Shown: positions 17,066 to 26,668, numbered from the stretch's first letter. The stretch: 64,000 nucleotides of DNA from Streptomyces sp. NBC_00258 (GCF_036182465.1 NZ_CP108081.1:2108001-2172000); one strand, 5' to 3'. Notes: generated by a model not told the origin, from the sequence alone. Made by a program: numbers and translations.

Positions 17066-17311
17066 ATGACTTCCATGGACCCCATCCACAGCGGTATGCC
17101 CGCCATCGATCTGGGAACCGAGGGCTGGCAGAAGCCCTGGAGCGGCACCAACGGCGGCAGCTGTGTCGAGGCCAAGCGACTGCCCGACGGCAGCGTCGCG
17201 TTCCGCCAGTCCAAGGACCCGGAGGGGCCCGCGCTGATCTACACCCGGGACGAGATGATCTCGTTCCTGGAGGGCGCGAAGTCCGGCCAGGCCGACTTCC
17301 TCGTCGCCTGA
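17066..17311 (+). CDS. DUF397 protein
   Basis: 81 aa, starting 3 bp after the HTH gene stop, so co-transcribed and probably co-translated. It has the DUF397 pattern: WQKPWSGTNGGSCVEAKRLPDGSVAFRQSKDPEGPALIYTRDE (read in parts), then the closing EMISFLEGAKSGQADFLV helix. DUF397 proteins bind and modulate their cognate DUF5753 regulator, here the upstream neighbour. Confidence 0.93.
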   Translation: MTSMDPIHSGMPAIDLGTEGWQKPWSGTNGGSCVEAKRLPDGSVAFRQSKDPEGPALIYTRDEMISFLEGAKSGQADFLVA

Positions 17312-17394
17312 CGCCGCCCGTCGCCCGACACCCTGTCCGAACTCCCGCGTCGCGAGCCCGCGCTCCGACGCCCTCGCCCGCCCGGTCCGGGCGG

Positions 17395-17442
17395 CACCAC
17401 TACGCCCGCACAACCATCCACCACTACGGCCGCACAACCGGA
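17395..17442. repeat. 24-bp tandem duplication, two copies
   Basis: Units 17395-17418 and 17419-17442 both read CACCACTACG then CCGCACAACC, with few differences. They lie in the 206-bp gap after the DUF397 gene, outside any gene I accept. Confidence 0.65.
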
Positions 17443-17517
17443 CAACCCGCACGCGCACTCCCGCCGTGCGGGTCGCCCGGCCACACTGGGAAAGTCGGTC
17501 GTCCTGGAGGGAGTGGT

Positions 17518-18048
17518 ATGCGCACGCTCCATGAGGCCGTCGACCGGTGCCGGACACTGGTCGTCGAGGGCCCCGACGGCATCGCCAGAAGCGGGCTGCT
17601 CGCCGAACTGGTCCGCAGCGGATTCATGATCAGGCGCTCGCGGGGCCACCTGCACCACGTGGACCCGACCCGTCCGTACCGCGAACTCCTCGCCGCCCCC
17701 GGCCGCCTGGCGGTCGACGGCGGCATCATCCACGAACTCGTCTACGGGCCGCTGCGCCGCGGGCACTCCCGGGTGACATGGATCCAGGCGCTCGACTTCG
17801 CCGAGTCCGTGGCCGAGCGGGACGGCGCCCTTCTCCATCTGACGGACTCCGGACACCGCCCGGACTCCGAGAGCGCCGAGGCTGCCGATGCCTACCGCAG
17901 GGCGTTCCGCACCCTCGCCCAGCACGTCCCCGTCGTCACTCTGGACGTCGGTGGCCCCAGTCCTCCCATCCGTGCGCCATCCGCCCCCGATCTTCAACTG
18001 GGGCGATGCAAAGGGCAGTTGACGGTAGGTTGGAAGCAGACCGCGTGA
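17518..18048 (+). CDS. Hypothetical protein with degenerate nucleoside-kinase-like P-loop
   Basis: 176 aa from the ATG at 17518, with GGAGGGAG 5-6 bp upstream. The N-terminus, LVVEGPDGIARSGLLAELV, resembles the dTMP-kinase-type Walker A (EGxDGxGKS), but the essential GK is AR. A histidine/arginine patch (RRSRGHLHHVDPTRPYRELL) and a DGALLHLTDSG stretch follow where a Walker B would be. It may be an inactivated kinase fold kept for binding; I do not recognise the family. It precedes the DUF574 methyltransferase by 20 bp. Confidence 0.7.
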   Translation: MRTLHEAVDRCRTLVVEGPDGIARSGLLAELVRSGFMIRRSRGHLHHVDPTRPYRELLAAPGRLAVDGGIIHELVYGPLRRGHSRVTWIQALDFAESVAERDGALLHLTDSGHRPDSESAEAADAYRRAFRTLAQHVPVVTLDVGGPSPPIRAPSAPDLQLGRCKGQLTVGWKQTA

Positions 18049-18068
18049 CGCACGGCAGGAGATCTCGC

Positions 18069-18878
18069 ATGGCAGACGGCCAGTCCATCCCCGACCGGGA
18101 CGCTTTGTCCAAGATCGACACCACGGTGCCGCATTCGGCCCGCATCTGGAACTACTGGATGGGCGGCAAGGACAACTACGAGGTCGACCGGGAGGCGGGT
18201 GACGCCTACAGCGAGATCGCCCCGAACATCGAGGCGATGGCCCGCGCCTCCCGCGGCTATCTGATCCGTACCGTGACGTTGGTCGCCGGTGAGCTGGGCA
18301 TCCGCCAGTTCCTGGACATCGGCACGGGCCTGCCCACGTACGACAACACCCACCAGGTCGCCCAGCGCGTGGCGCCCGAGTCGCGGATCGTCTACGTGGA
18401 CAACGATCCGCTGGTGCTGCGGCACGCCCAGGCGCTGCTCACCAGCACCCCCGAGGGTGTCACCGACTACATCGACGCGGACCTGCACGAGCCCGAGAAG
18501 ATCATCGAGGCCGCGAGCAAGATCCTCGACTTCAGCAAGCCCGTCGCGCTGATGCTGATGGGCATCCTGGGCCACATCCAGGACTACGAAGAGGCCCGGT
18601 CGATCGTCCGCCGTCTCCAGGCCGCTCTGCCGCCGGGCAGCTACTTCGTGCACTACGACAGCACCGACACGGACGCCGAGCTCAAGCGGGCCCAGGAGGG
18701 CTACGACGACACCGGCGCCGTCCCGTACGTGCTGCGCAGCCCGCGGGAGATCTCCGTCTACTACGACGGTCTCGAACTGCTGGACCCCGGCATCGTCTCC
18801 TGCCCGCTGTGGCGCCCCGAGCCGGGCAGCACTCCGGAGGCGACGGACGTGTACGGGGGCGTCGCCCGCAAGTCCTGA
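18069..18878 (+). CDS. SAM-dependent methyltransferase, DUF574 family
   Basis: 269 aa from the ATG at 18069, with a CAGGAGATC ribosome site. It carries the DUF574 hallmarks: TTVPHSARIWNYWMGGKDNY near the start, SAM motif LDIGTGLPTYDNTHQVAQ, acidic YVDNDPLVLRHA, then DYIDADLHEPE. The family is greatly expanded in streptomycetes and its substrates are mostly unknown. It closely resembles the protein at 42833-43645. Likely co-transcribed with the upstream P-loop-like gene. Confidence 0.92.
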   Translation: MADGQSIPDRDALSKIDTTVPHSARIWNYWMGGKDNYEVDREAGDAYSEIAPNIEAMARASRGYLIRTVTLVAGELGIRQFLDIGTGLPTYDNTHQVAQRVAPESRIVYVDNDPLVLRHAQALLTSTPEGVTDYIDADLHEPEKIIEAASKILDFSKPVALMLMGILGHIQDYEEARSIVRRLQAALPPGSYFVHYDSTDTDAELKRAQEGYDDTGAVPYVLRSPREISVYYDGLELLDPGIVSCPLWRPEPGSTPEATDVYGGVARKS

Positions 18879-18885
18879 GTCCCCG

Positions 18886-18918
18886 CGGCCCTGACGCCCC
18901 CCGTTGGCGCCAGGGCCG
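18886..18918. terminator. Terminator hairpin between convergent genes
   Basis: Arms CGGCCCTG (18886-18893) and CAGGGCCG (18911-18918) pair perfectly, with a further GCC/GGC possible inside. It lies in the 56-bp gap between the methyltransferase and FAD oxidase stops, so it may serve both. Confidence 0.65.
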
Positions 18919-18934
18919 GTCCGGGTCCCGCCGG

Positions 18935-20332
18935 TCAGGGCCTCGCGGCCGGCTCGATGTTCTGGTTGAGCCGGAAGAGGTTGCCCGGGTCGTACTCGGC
19001 CTTGATCCGGGCCAGCCGGGCGTAGTTGTCGCGGTAGCTGGCGCGTACGCGCTCCTGGCCCTCGTCCATCATCATGTTCACGTAGGCGCCGCCCGCCGAG
19101 TACGGGTGGAGGGCCTCGAAGTAGTCGACGGTCCACCGCTTGATGTCGTCGGCGTTGGCCGGGTCGGGGTCCACGCCCGCGAAGACGGAGGCCCAGCGTG
19201 CGTCGCGGTAGCTCCAGGCGGTGTCCGTCGGCGCGTGGTCGTGGACGGCGCCGTCGATCGGGTACAGGTGCATGGTCGACTTCATGGTCGGCAGTTCGGC
19301 GCCGAACTTGGCGTGCAGGTCGATCGCCTCGGCGGGGATCTCGTTGACGAAGTCGGCACGCCAGTACCACTGGTCGCCGGGCGGGTAGAGGCCGTCGAAG
19401 GCACCCTGGATCATGGGGTGCGGCATCGGCGCGGGGCCGTGCAGCATCGGCTCCGGCAGGGCGTCGAGCAGGGGCGCCATCGCGCGCGCCGCCGCGTCCG
19501 CGTCCTCCCCGGCGTAGCACCACACGACACCACAGGCCTTGCGCCCATGGAGCTCCTCGGGGAACGGCGGTGCGGGCGGGACCGCGCCGATCAGGAAGAA
19601 GCCGTTCAGTTCACGGGGCGCGTGCGGGATGAAGTCGCGGTAGGCGGCGAGTACTTCGGCGCACTGTTCGACGGGCCAGAACGTGGGACCCGCGACGACC
19701 GTGCTCACCTCGTGCAGCCGGAACAGGAACGAGGTGACGACGCCGAAGTTGCCGCCTCCGCCGCGGATCGCCCAGAACAGGTCGGGGTTCTCGTCGGCGC
19801 TCGCGCGCACGCCGCGGCCGTCGGCCAGGACGACCTCGGCTTCCAGGAGGTTGTCGATGGCCAGCCCGCACTTGCGGGTGAGATGGCCGAGGCCGCCGCC
19901 GAGCGTGAGGCCCCCGACGCCGGTCGTGGAGATGATGCCGCTCGGGGTGGCCAGACCGTGCGCGTTGGTGGCCCGGTCCACCTCGCCCCAGACGCAGCCG
20001 CCGCCGACGCGGACCGTCCTGGCCTCGGGGTCGACCTCGATGTCCTTGAGCGGGGACAGGTCGACGACCACTCCGTCGTCGCAGGTCCCGAGTCCCGCGC
20101 CGTGGTGCCCTCCGCCGCGCACGGCGAGCGGCAGATCGTGGGCGCGGGCGAAGCCGACGGCGTGCGTGACGTCCTCGGCGCTCGTACAGCGCGCCACCAG
20201 GGCGGGCCGACGCACGATCATCGCGTTGTAGACGGGACTGGCCTCTTCGTAGCCGGAGTCGTCCGGCCCGATCAACTGTCCCTTGAACTGGGTGAGTTCC
20301 TGCCGGGCCGCTTGTGCGGGTGTGACGGACAT
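18935..20332 (-). CDS. FAD-binding oxidoreductase (berberine-bridge type)
   Basis: 465 aa from the ATG at 20332, chosen over ATG 20338 because GGGGGA is correctly spaced only for the former. The FAD_binding_4 domain has LPLAVRGGGHHGAGLGTCDDG, where the RGGGH histidine is the usual 8-alpha-FAD attachment site, then LTLGGGLGHLTRKCGLAIDNLLEAEVV (in parts). The C-terminal BBE segment is GGAYVNMMMDEG ... YDPGNLFRLNQNI. Such enzymes oxidise sugars or secondary metabolites with O2. The second attachment cysteine of bicovalent members is not obvious (RKCG is a candidate). It lies 115 bp after a LAL regulator on the same strand. Confidence 0.92.
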   Translation of the reverse strand: MSVTPAQAARQELTQFKGQLIGPDDSGYEEASPVYNAMIVRRPALVARCTSAEDVTHAVGFARAHDLPLAVRGGGHHGAGLGTCDDGVVVDLSPLKDIEVDPEARTVRVGGGCVWGEVDRATNAHGLATPSGIISTTGVGGLTLGGGLGHLTRKCGLAIDNLLEAEVVLADGRGVRASADENPDLFWAIRGGGGNFGVVTSFLFRLHEVSTVVAGPTFWPVEQCAEVLAAYRDFIPHAPRELNGFFLIGAVPPAPPFPEELHGRKACGVVWCYAGEDADAAARAMAPLLDALPEPMLHGPAPMPHPMIQGAFDGLYPPGDQWYWRADFVNEIPAEAIDLHAKFGAELPTMKSTMHLYPIDGAVHDHAPTDTAWSYRDARWASVFAGVDPDPANADDIKRWTVDYFEALHPYSAGGAYVNMMMDEGQERVRASYRDNYARLARIKAEYDPGNLFRLNQNIEPAARP

Positions 20333-20447
20333 GTGCATCCCCCGATCCGGGACCCGGCTTCCGGGCCCCTTCCATGGGCCTGTTTCTAGTCCCGTCCACC
20401 GTGCGCAGATATCCGTGCCGGTCACTCAGCTCGGCGTCGGCGGCTAC

Positions 20448-23048
20448 CTAGGTCTCGCGTCCGGGCACCAGCCCCAGCTCCGTGGCGCGGGCGGTGGCCT
20501 GGCGCCGGGAGCGGGCACCGAGCTTGTCCAGTACGGCGGAGACGTGGTTGTCGACCGTACGGACCGAGACCACGAGCCGCTCGGCGATCTCGGGGTTGGT
20601 CAGCCCCTGGGCCAGCAGTCGCATCACCTGGAGCTGGCGCTCGGTGAGGCCCGCGGGGTTGTCGCGCGTCGCGGCGAGCGGGCCGCGCGGGATGTGGCGC
20701 ACGCCGAGCCGTCGCAGTTCGCCGCGGACCAGGCGGGCCAGGGGCTCCGCGCCGAGCGCGTCCAGACCGGCGAGGGCCGTGAGCTTGTCGTCCGGGTCCG
20801 GGCTCTCGGCGAGGGCGGCGGCATCCTCGTACGGGCAGCCGGCCGCGCGCCAGACCTCGGCCGCCTCGCGCCACCGTCCGGCGGTCTGGAGCGCGTACGG
20901 ATGGTCCCAGCCGTCCGCCGGTACGGGGCTGCCCGCCTTGGTGAGCCAGTAGCCGAGTTCGGCCACGTGCGGCATGGCGGACAGGCGGCGCGCCTCCTCG
21001 AAGACCTCACCGGCGACCGCGATCACCGCCGCGTGATCGCCCCGGAGCCAGGCCGCCTCCGCCCGGGCGACCGCGACCGGCCCGGTGCGCTGCAGTTCAC
21101 GGGCGCGCACGGCGATTTGCCAGGCCTCGTCGAGCAGTTGCTCCCCGCCGTCCCGGCCGCGGCGGACGCGTACCCGCGCCAGCACGGTCAGTGCGGGGCA
21201 GCGGGCGGGCACGAAGTCGTGGGCGCCGATCTCGGCGTGCCGCTCCGCGTCGTCCCAGGCCCCGGCGGCGAACCGGCGCAGCGCCGTCGCGACATGGAGA
21301 TAGCTGAGGAAGCCGACGTGTTCCGCCCGGTCCGCCAGCGCCATACCGGGTGCCAGGTAGCGGTCGGCCTCGGTGAACTCGAGGCGTTGGAGCAGCGTCC
21401 AGATGAGGTTGGCGTACGACCGGCAGGCGTGCTCGACCTCGCCCGCGGCCAGCGCGACCTTCAGGCTCTCCTCCAGTTGGGCGCGGCCGAGCGGGTCGCC
21501 GGAGCGCCAGCGGGCGGAGCCGACGTTGTTGAGGGCGTGCGCGAGGATCGCGTCGTCCCCGGTGCGGCGGGCCAGTGCGATGGCGCGCTCGCCGAAGTCG
21601 ATGGCCAGGGCGCTGCGTTCGGAGAGCATGTGGAGCTGGGAGGTGTTGCTGAGGGCGAGCGCGAGCAGCCGGTCGTCGCCCGCGTCCTCCAGGACGGCGA
21701 TGGCCTCGCGCGCGGCACGCTGTGCCTCGTCGGCGTTGCCCGCCCACCAGTGGATACGGGACAGCCAGCGCAGGTCGGCGCCGAGCGCCCGGGTGTCGCC
21801 GAGGAACCGCCGCAGCGCGACCGCGTCCCGTTCGGCGTCCACGGCGGCCGCGGAGTCGGCGATGGTGTAGCTCTCCACGGCGTACCGCTCCAGCAGGTCG
21901 GCCAGTTCGGTGGCCTCGAACCGGTCGCGCTGTCGCAGGACGAGCCGCAGATGGGCGGCGGCCTCCCGGTGCGCACCGGCACTTGAGGCGTCCCGGGCGG
22001 CGTCGGGGCCGTACCGCGCGATGGCCTCCTGGTCGCCGGCTTCCGCCGCGTGGTGGACGACGCGGGCCGGGTCGGAGCCGGGCTTGGCTACGAGCGCGGC
22101 GAGGATGTGGCGGTTGAGTTCGATACGCCGTGCGGCGGGCAGCGAGTCGGCGACGGCCCTGCGGATCAACTCGTGCCGGAAACCGGCCCGTTCGGGGGTC
22201 ACGGTGAGCAGTCCGCGCTGTTCGGCGGCGGCCAGTTCGGCCACGCCGTCCGTGAACAGCGTGTCGACCAGGGACCGTTCGACGGCGGACGGGACCACGG
22301 CGAGCTGTTCCAGGGCGTCGCGGGTGCGGTCGTCCAGGCCTCGCAGCCGGGCGAGGACGGCGTCGACCACGGTCGGCGGGACCCCGCCGGTGCCGCCGGC
22401 CGCCACGACCTCGGCGACGAAGAACGGGTTGCCCGAGGTCACCTCGTACACCTCCGCCGGATCCAGGCGGCTCACCGAGCTCAGCTCCCGCACGGCGCCC
22501 GCGGAGAGGCGGGACAGCGGGAGGCGGTGCACGCGTTCGGCCCGGGAGACCTGACCCAGGAGGTGGTGCAGGGGGTGGCGGCGGTCCAGTTCGTCGTCCC
22601 GGTAGGTGAGGACCAGGAGGGCCGGGAGGCGTTCCACCCGGTGCACCAGGAACCGCAGGGCGTCGAGCGAGGCCTCGTCGGCCCAGTGCACGTCCTCGAT
22701 GACGAGGACCGCCGGATGCGGAGCCGCGGTCAGCTCCGCCCGCAGGGCGTCGTACACCCGGGGCCGGTCACCGCCCACCGTGAGGGCCCGGGCCAGTTCG
22801 GCACCGACGCTGCCGACGAGGTCGCGGAAGGGGCCGAGCGGCCGTCGCGTCGCGAGGTCGTCGCACTCCCCCACCAGGACGCGCGCCTTCTCGGGCAGCA
22901 CGGCAGGCATGGCCTTCACCAGGCTCGACTTGCCGATACCCGCCTCGCCGAAGACGAGCGTCACCGAACCGGCTCCGTCCGCCGCGTCCCGCGCGGCGGC
23001 GGCCAGACGATCCAGCTCGTCGTCTCGTTCGAGGATCCCCCAATCCAC
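20448..23048 (-). CDS. LuxR-family transcriptional regulator with AAA ATPase (LAL type)
   Basis: 866 aa from the GTG at 23048 (WGILERDDELDRL start typical of the family); the frame is open further upstream but loses similarity. Walker A is GEAGIGKSSL (near 35) and Walker B HPAVLVIEDVHWADEA. A long TPR-like middle is followed by the C-terminal HTH LTERQLQVMRLLAQGLTNPE with VSVRTVDNHVSAVLDKLGA. It is divergent from the rhamnosidase and upstream of the FAD oxidase, which it may control. The rhamnosidase has its own LacI-type operator, so its control by this protein is less likely. Confidence 0.92.
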   Translation of the reverse strand: MDWGILERDDELDRLAAAARDAADGAGSVTLVFGEAGIGKSSLVKAMPAVLPEKARVLVGECDDLATRRPLGPFRDLVGSVGAELARALTVGGDRPRVYDALRAELTAAPHPAVLVIEDVHWADEASLDALRFLVHRVERLPALLVLTYRDDELDRRHPLHHLLGQVSRAERVHRLPLSRLSAGAVRELSSVSRLDPAEVYEVTSGNPFFVAEVVAAGGTGGVPPTVVDAVLARLRGLDDRTRDALEQLAVVPSAVERSLVDTLFTDGVAELAAAEQRGLLTVTPERAGFRHELIRRAVADSLPAARRIELNRHILAALVAKPGSDPARVVHHAAEAGDQEAIARYGPDAARDASSAGAHREAAAHLRLVLRQRDRFEATELADLLERYAVESYTIADSAAAVDAERDAVALRRFLGDTRALGADLRWLSRIHWWAGNADEAQRAAREAIAVLEDAGDDRLLALALSNTSQLHMLSERSALAIDFGERAIALARRTGDDAILAHALNNVGSARWRSGDPLGRAQLEESLKVALAAGEVEHACRSYANLIWTLLQRLEFTEADRYLAPGMALADRAEHVGFLSYLHVATALRRFAAGAWDDAERHAEIGAHDFVPARCPALTVLARVRVRRGRDGGEQLLDEAWQIAVRARELQRTGPVAVARAEAAWLRGDHAAVIAVAGEVFEEARRLSAMPHVAELGYWLTKAGSPVPADGWDHPYALQTAGRWREAAEVWRAAGCPYEDAAALAESPDPDDKLTALAGLDALGAEPLARLVRGELRRLGVRHIPRGPLAATRDNPAGLTERQLQVMRLLAQGLTNPEIAERLVVSVRTVDNHVSAVLDKLGARSRRQATARATELGLVPGRET

Positions 23049-23203
23049 GCTGCGATTCTGGCACGCGCCGGGCCGTTCCGGTCGGTCGCGAACCACTTCC
23101 CCGCACGTGGACGCGGACTGCGGCGCCTTCCGGCCCGGCCGAGGACACCCACCCCCGACCTCACCACCCCCTGCGGCACCGACGGCCACACCATGCACGC
23201 CTC

Positions 23204-23233
23204 TTGAAGCCCGACAGCCGCACTGCATAGGAT
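23204..23233 (+). promoter_or_regulatory. Promoter of the rhamnosidase gene
   Basis: -35 TTGAAG (23204-23209) and -10 TAGGAT (23228-23233) are 18 bp apart, close to the streptomycete vegetative consensus. Transcription should start near 23240, just ahead of the operator. Confidence 0.65.
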
Positions 23234-23247
23234 CGTCCACAGTCGAA

Positions 23248-23259
23248 TGAATCGTTTCA
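23248..23259. promoter_or_regulatory. LacI-family-type operator before the rhamnosidase
   Basis: TGAATCGTTTCA is a near-perfect palindrome with central CG, one mismatch from the TGAAACGTTTCA form recognised by many actinobacterial LacI-family sugar repressors. It lies right after the inferred transcription start, where repressor binding would block the promoter. Confidence 0.6.
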
Positions 23260-23321
23260 AACACCCTTCTCCCTTCGCCACCCGCATCCGTGCACGCATG
23301 TACGCAACCAAGGGGCCCCAG

Positions 23322-26300
23322 ATGACCAAGGGTTGGAACCGCCGCGCCTTCCTCCGCACCTCCGTCGCCGGAGCGGGCGCCTCCGCCGCTCTGGGTTCCG
23401 GGGCCGTCGAGACCGCCGCCGCGTCGGCGGGAACGGCCGCCGACGCCTCGGGGGCCGGCCGGCTGCGGATCGAGCGCACGACCGTCGAGTACGCCGAGAC
23501 ACTGCTCGGCACCGAGGTCGAAAAGCCCAGACTGACCTGGGAGTTGGCCGCCGAGGGGCGCGGGGCCCGGCAGACCGCGTACCAGGTGAGAGTGGCGCTG
23601 AGCAAGAAGGGCCTGCGCCAGGAGCGGCGCACGGTCTGGGACTCGGGGCGGGTCACCTCGGACCGGACCGTCGGTATCGCCTACGACGGCCCGGCTCTCC
23701 AGCCGCGCACCCGTTACCACTGGCACGTCAGGGTGTGGGACGGCGAGGGCCGGCCGTCGGCGTGGAGTGCGCCCCGCTGGTGGGAGACAACGTTGTCCAA
23801 GGATGCCTGGAAGGGGGTCTGGATCGGTGCGGCCGCCGCGCCGGAGCCGCCGACGTTCGACGGCGCGTCCTGGATCTGGTCACCCGGCTCGACCTCCAAC
23901 GACGCGCCCGCCGGGCCCCGTTGGTTCCGGGGCGCGCTGACACCGCCCGCGGGCGCGGAGGTCCGGAAGGCGACGCTGCTCGCCACGGCCGACGACGACT
24001 TCACCCTGTATCTCGGCGGCGAGCGGGTGGCGCACCAGCCCGAGCAGACCGATGCCTGGCGGCAGGGCCATCTCGTCGACGTCACCGAGCAGGTACGTGC
24101 CGCCGGGTCCGGGCCGATCGCGGTCGCCGCCCTGGCGACGAACCGCGGCAACGCCTCCGTCAACCCCGGAGGACTGCTCGTACGGCTCATCGTGGAGACC
24201 GGATCGGACACGGTCGAACTGGTCACGGACGAGGGGTGGCGCTGTGCCGAGAATGAGCAAGAAGGCTGGCAGCGGCCGGAGTTCGACGACAGCGGGTGGC
24301 CCGAGGCGGCCGTACTCGCGGCGTACGGACAAGGCCCCTGGGGCAACGGTGTGTCGATCACGGCGACCGAGCAGCCGGCTCCGCTGCTGCGACACGAGTT
24401 CGCCGTCCCGAAGCCCGTGGCCCGCGCTCGCCTCTACATCAGCGGACTCGCCTACTACGACGCCGAGATCAACGGCAGACGCGTCGGCCGTCAGGTCCTC
24501 GACCCGGGCTTCACCGACTACGACGAGACCGTGCTGTACGCGGTGCACGACGTGACGGACCTCCTCCGCCGGGGCACCAACGCGATCGGGGTGACCCTCG
24601 GCCGCGGCTTCTTCGGCATGACGACACCGAACGTGTGGAACTGGCACCGCCCTCCGTGGCACGGCGAGCCGCGGCTCCTCGGCCAGTTGGAGATCGACCA
24701 CCCCGACGGTTCCCGCACCACGGTCGCCACGGACGGCCGGTGGCGGATCACCGATGGCCCGACCCTCTCCAACTCCCTGTACGCGGGCGAGAGTTACGAC
24801 GCGCGCAAGGCACCCGGAGCGGCCTGGTCCCGCCCCGGATTCGACGACAGCGGCTGGCAGGAGGTCCAGCGGCAGGCGGCCCCTAAAGGCACCCTTCACG
24901 CACAGCCGCACGACCCGATCGAGGTCGTCGAGACCGTACGCCCGGTCGCCGTCGAGGAGTTGAGCGAGGGCGTGTACGTCGTCGACATGGGCCGCACGAT
25001 GGCCGGCTGGACGCGGCTGACCGTGCGGGCCGGCGCCGGGACGACCGTACGCATGATCCACGGAGAGAAGCTGAAGTCCGACGGGAGCGTCCACGCCGAG
25101 ACCGGGCACGTGCCGGGCCGGTTCCAGACCGACGAGTACGTGTGCGCGGGCGGCGGCGCCGACGAGGTGTGGGAGCCCAAGTTCTCGTACAAGGGCTTCC
25201 GTTACGTGCAGATCAGCGGGCTGCCCGCGAAGCCCAAGCCGTCGCAGGTGCTGGGCCGGGTCGTCCATACGCGCGTGGCGGAGACGGGTACGTTCGCCTG
25301 CTCCGAGCCGTTCTACGAGCGGCTGGAGGGGGCGATGCGGCGCACGGTCCTCAACAACCTGCACGGCATTCCGACGGACACGCCGATGTACGAGAAGAAC
25401 GGCTGGACCGGTGACGCGCAGCTGGGCGCGCCCGTCATGACGTACGCGCTCGGAGTGCACCGCTTCCTCTCGAAGTGGCTCGGTGACCTGAAGGACAGTC
25501 AGAACGCCGACGGGCAGCTGCCGGTGATCGTCCCGAGCGGCGGCTGGGGCTACGGCGATCTCGGTCCTTCGCCCGAGTGGACGACGGTGTACCCCTTCCT
25601 GCTGCGGGAGATGTACCGCGTCTACGGGGACGAGCGGCTGGCCCGTGACCACTGGGCGCCGCTGACGCGCTATCTGGACTGGGAGATCTCCCGGCTGAAG
25701 GACGGGCTCGCGGTGACCGCCCTGGGCGACTATCTGCCGCCGGGGTACGGCGGCAACCCGCCCGAGGACACCCGGCTGACCGCGACGGCGTATCTGCACC
25801 GGGCACTCACGGACACGGCGGAACTGGCGGATCTGCTGCGCGACGCGGAGGTCGCCGACCGTTATCGCAAGGCCGCCGACGGGCTCAAGGCGGCGTTCAA
25901 CGCGGCCTTCCTGGGACCGGACGGGCACTACCGCACGGCGAAGGACCCCGGCTACCGCCAGACCAACAACTGCATTCCGCTCGCCTTCGGGCTGGTCCCG
26001 CCGGGCGCTCGGGCCACGGTCGTCGACTCCCTCCTCGCCGACATCAAGCAGCGCGGGAACCATCTCAACACCGGTGCGCTCGGGACGAGTGTGCTGTTGC
26101 GGCAGCTGTCCGCGCAGGGCCATCCCGAGGTGGCCCATGCGATCGCCACTCAGCGCACGTACCCGAGTTGGGGCTACTGGTTCGAGAACGGCGCCGACAC
26201 CATGTGGGAGATGTGGCCGCTCGACTCGCGCTCCCGCGACCACTACTTCCAGGGCACGGTCGTGCAGTGGCTGTACGAGAACGTGGCCGGACTGCGTCCC

Positions 26301-26609
26301 GGAGACGCGGGCTACCGGACCTTCACGGTCCGCCCGGACGGCCGTACGGGCGTGAACTGGGCCCGTACCTCGGTCCGCACGGTACGTGGAGAGGCCTCGG
26401 CGGCGTGGTCGGTCGTGGACGGTTCGACACGGTTGTCGGTGCGGGTGCCGGTGGGTTCGACGGCCGAGGTGTGCGTGCCTGCAGAGAGTCGCTCGGCCGT
26501 GAAGGCGCCGGGCGGGGCGGGGTTCGTGCGGGTCGAGCCGGGGTTCGTGGTGTATGAAGTGGCCCACGGCGGCTGGGAGTTCGTGGCCCGGGGCCGGGCC
26601 GCCGAGTGA
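23322..26609 (+). CDS. Alpha-L-rhamnosidase, GH78, Tat-exported
   Basis: 1095 aa from the ATG at 23322 (AAGGGG 6 bp upstream); an earlier in-frame ATG at 23247 falls on the operator. The Tat signal is NRRAFLRTSVAGAGA with Ala-rich cleavage region near residue 38. Domain order fits GH78: Bac_rhamnosid_N fibronectin-like (about 45-150, PRLTWEL, TRYHWHVRVWD), beta-sandwiches, then the (alpha/alpha)6 barrel with NGWTGDAQLG and WFENGADTMWEMWPLDSRSRDHYF, and a C-terminal beta domain. It should release terminal L-rhamnose from plant glycosides or polysaccharides outside the cell. No rhamnose transporter or catabolic gene is adjacent. Confidence 0.95.
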   Translation: MTKGWNRRAFLRTSVAGAGASAALGSGAVETAAASAGTAADASGAGRLRIERTTVEYAETLLGTEVEKPRLTWELAAEGRGARQTAYQVRVALSKKGLRQERRTVWDSGRVTSDRTVGIAYDGPALQPRTRYHWHVRVWDGEGRPSAWSAPRWWETTLSKDAWKGVWIGAAAAPEPPTFDGASWIWSPGSTSNDAPAGPRWFRGALTPPAGAEVRKATLLATADDDFTLYLGGERVAHQPEQTDAWRQGHLVDVTEQVRAAGSGPIAVAALATNRGNASVNPGGLLVRLIVETGSDTVELVTDEGWRCAENEQEGWQRPEFDDSGWPEAAVLAAYGQGPWGNGVSITATEQPAPLLRHEFAVPKPVARARLYISGLAYYDAEINGRRVGRQVLDPGFTDYDETVLYAVHDVTDLLRRGTNAIGVTLGRGFFGMTTPNVWNWHRPPWHGEPRLLGQLEIDHPDGSRTTVATDGRWRITDGPTLSNSLYAGESYDARKAPGAAWSRPGFDDSGWQEVQRQAAPKGTLHAQPHDPIEVVETVRPVAVEELSEGVYVVDMGRTMAGWTRLTVRAGAGTTVRMIHGEKLKSDGSVHAETGHVPGRFQTDEYVCAGGGADEVWEPKFSYKGFRYVQISGLPAKPKPSQVLGRVVHTRVAETGTFACSEPFYERLEGAMRRTVLNNLHGIPTDTPMYEKNGWTGDAQLGAPVMTYALGVHRFLSKWLGDLKDSQNADGQLPVIVPSGGWGYGDLGPSPEWTTVYPFLLREMYRVYGDERLARDHWAPLTRYLDWEISRLKDGLAVTALGDYLPPGYGGNPPEDTRLTATAYLHRALTDTAELADLLRDAEVADRYRKAADGLKAAFNAAFLGPDGHYRTAKDPGYRQTNNCIPLAFGLVPPGARATVVDSLLADIKQRGNHLNTGALGTSVLLRQLSAQGHPEVAHAIATQRTYPSWGYWFENGADTMWEMWPLDSRSRDHYFQGTVVQWLYENVAGLRPGDAGYRTFTVRPDGRTGVNWARTSVRTVRGEASAAWSVVDGSTRLSVRVPVGSTAEVCVPAESRSAVKAPGGAGFVRVEPGFVVYEVAHGGWEFVARGRAAE

Positions 26610-26668
26610 TGTGAGGCGGCGAGAGCGACGACTGGGGCCTGGGGCCTGGGACCGAGAAAGGCATCGAC

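Noticed and set aside
23247..23321. Upstream ATG extending the rhamnosidase by 25 residues
   Set aside because: That ATG lies on the operator, lacks a ribosome site and would put the Tat signal 25 residues from the start. The ATG at 23322 fits better.
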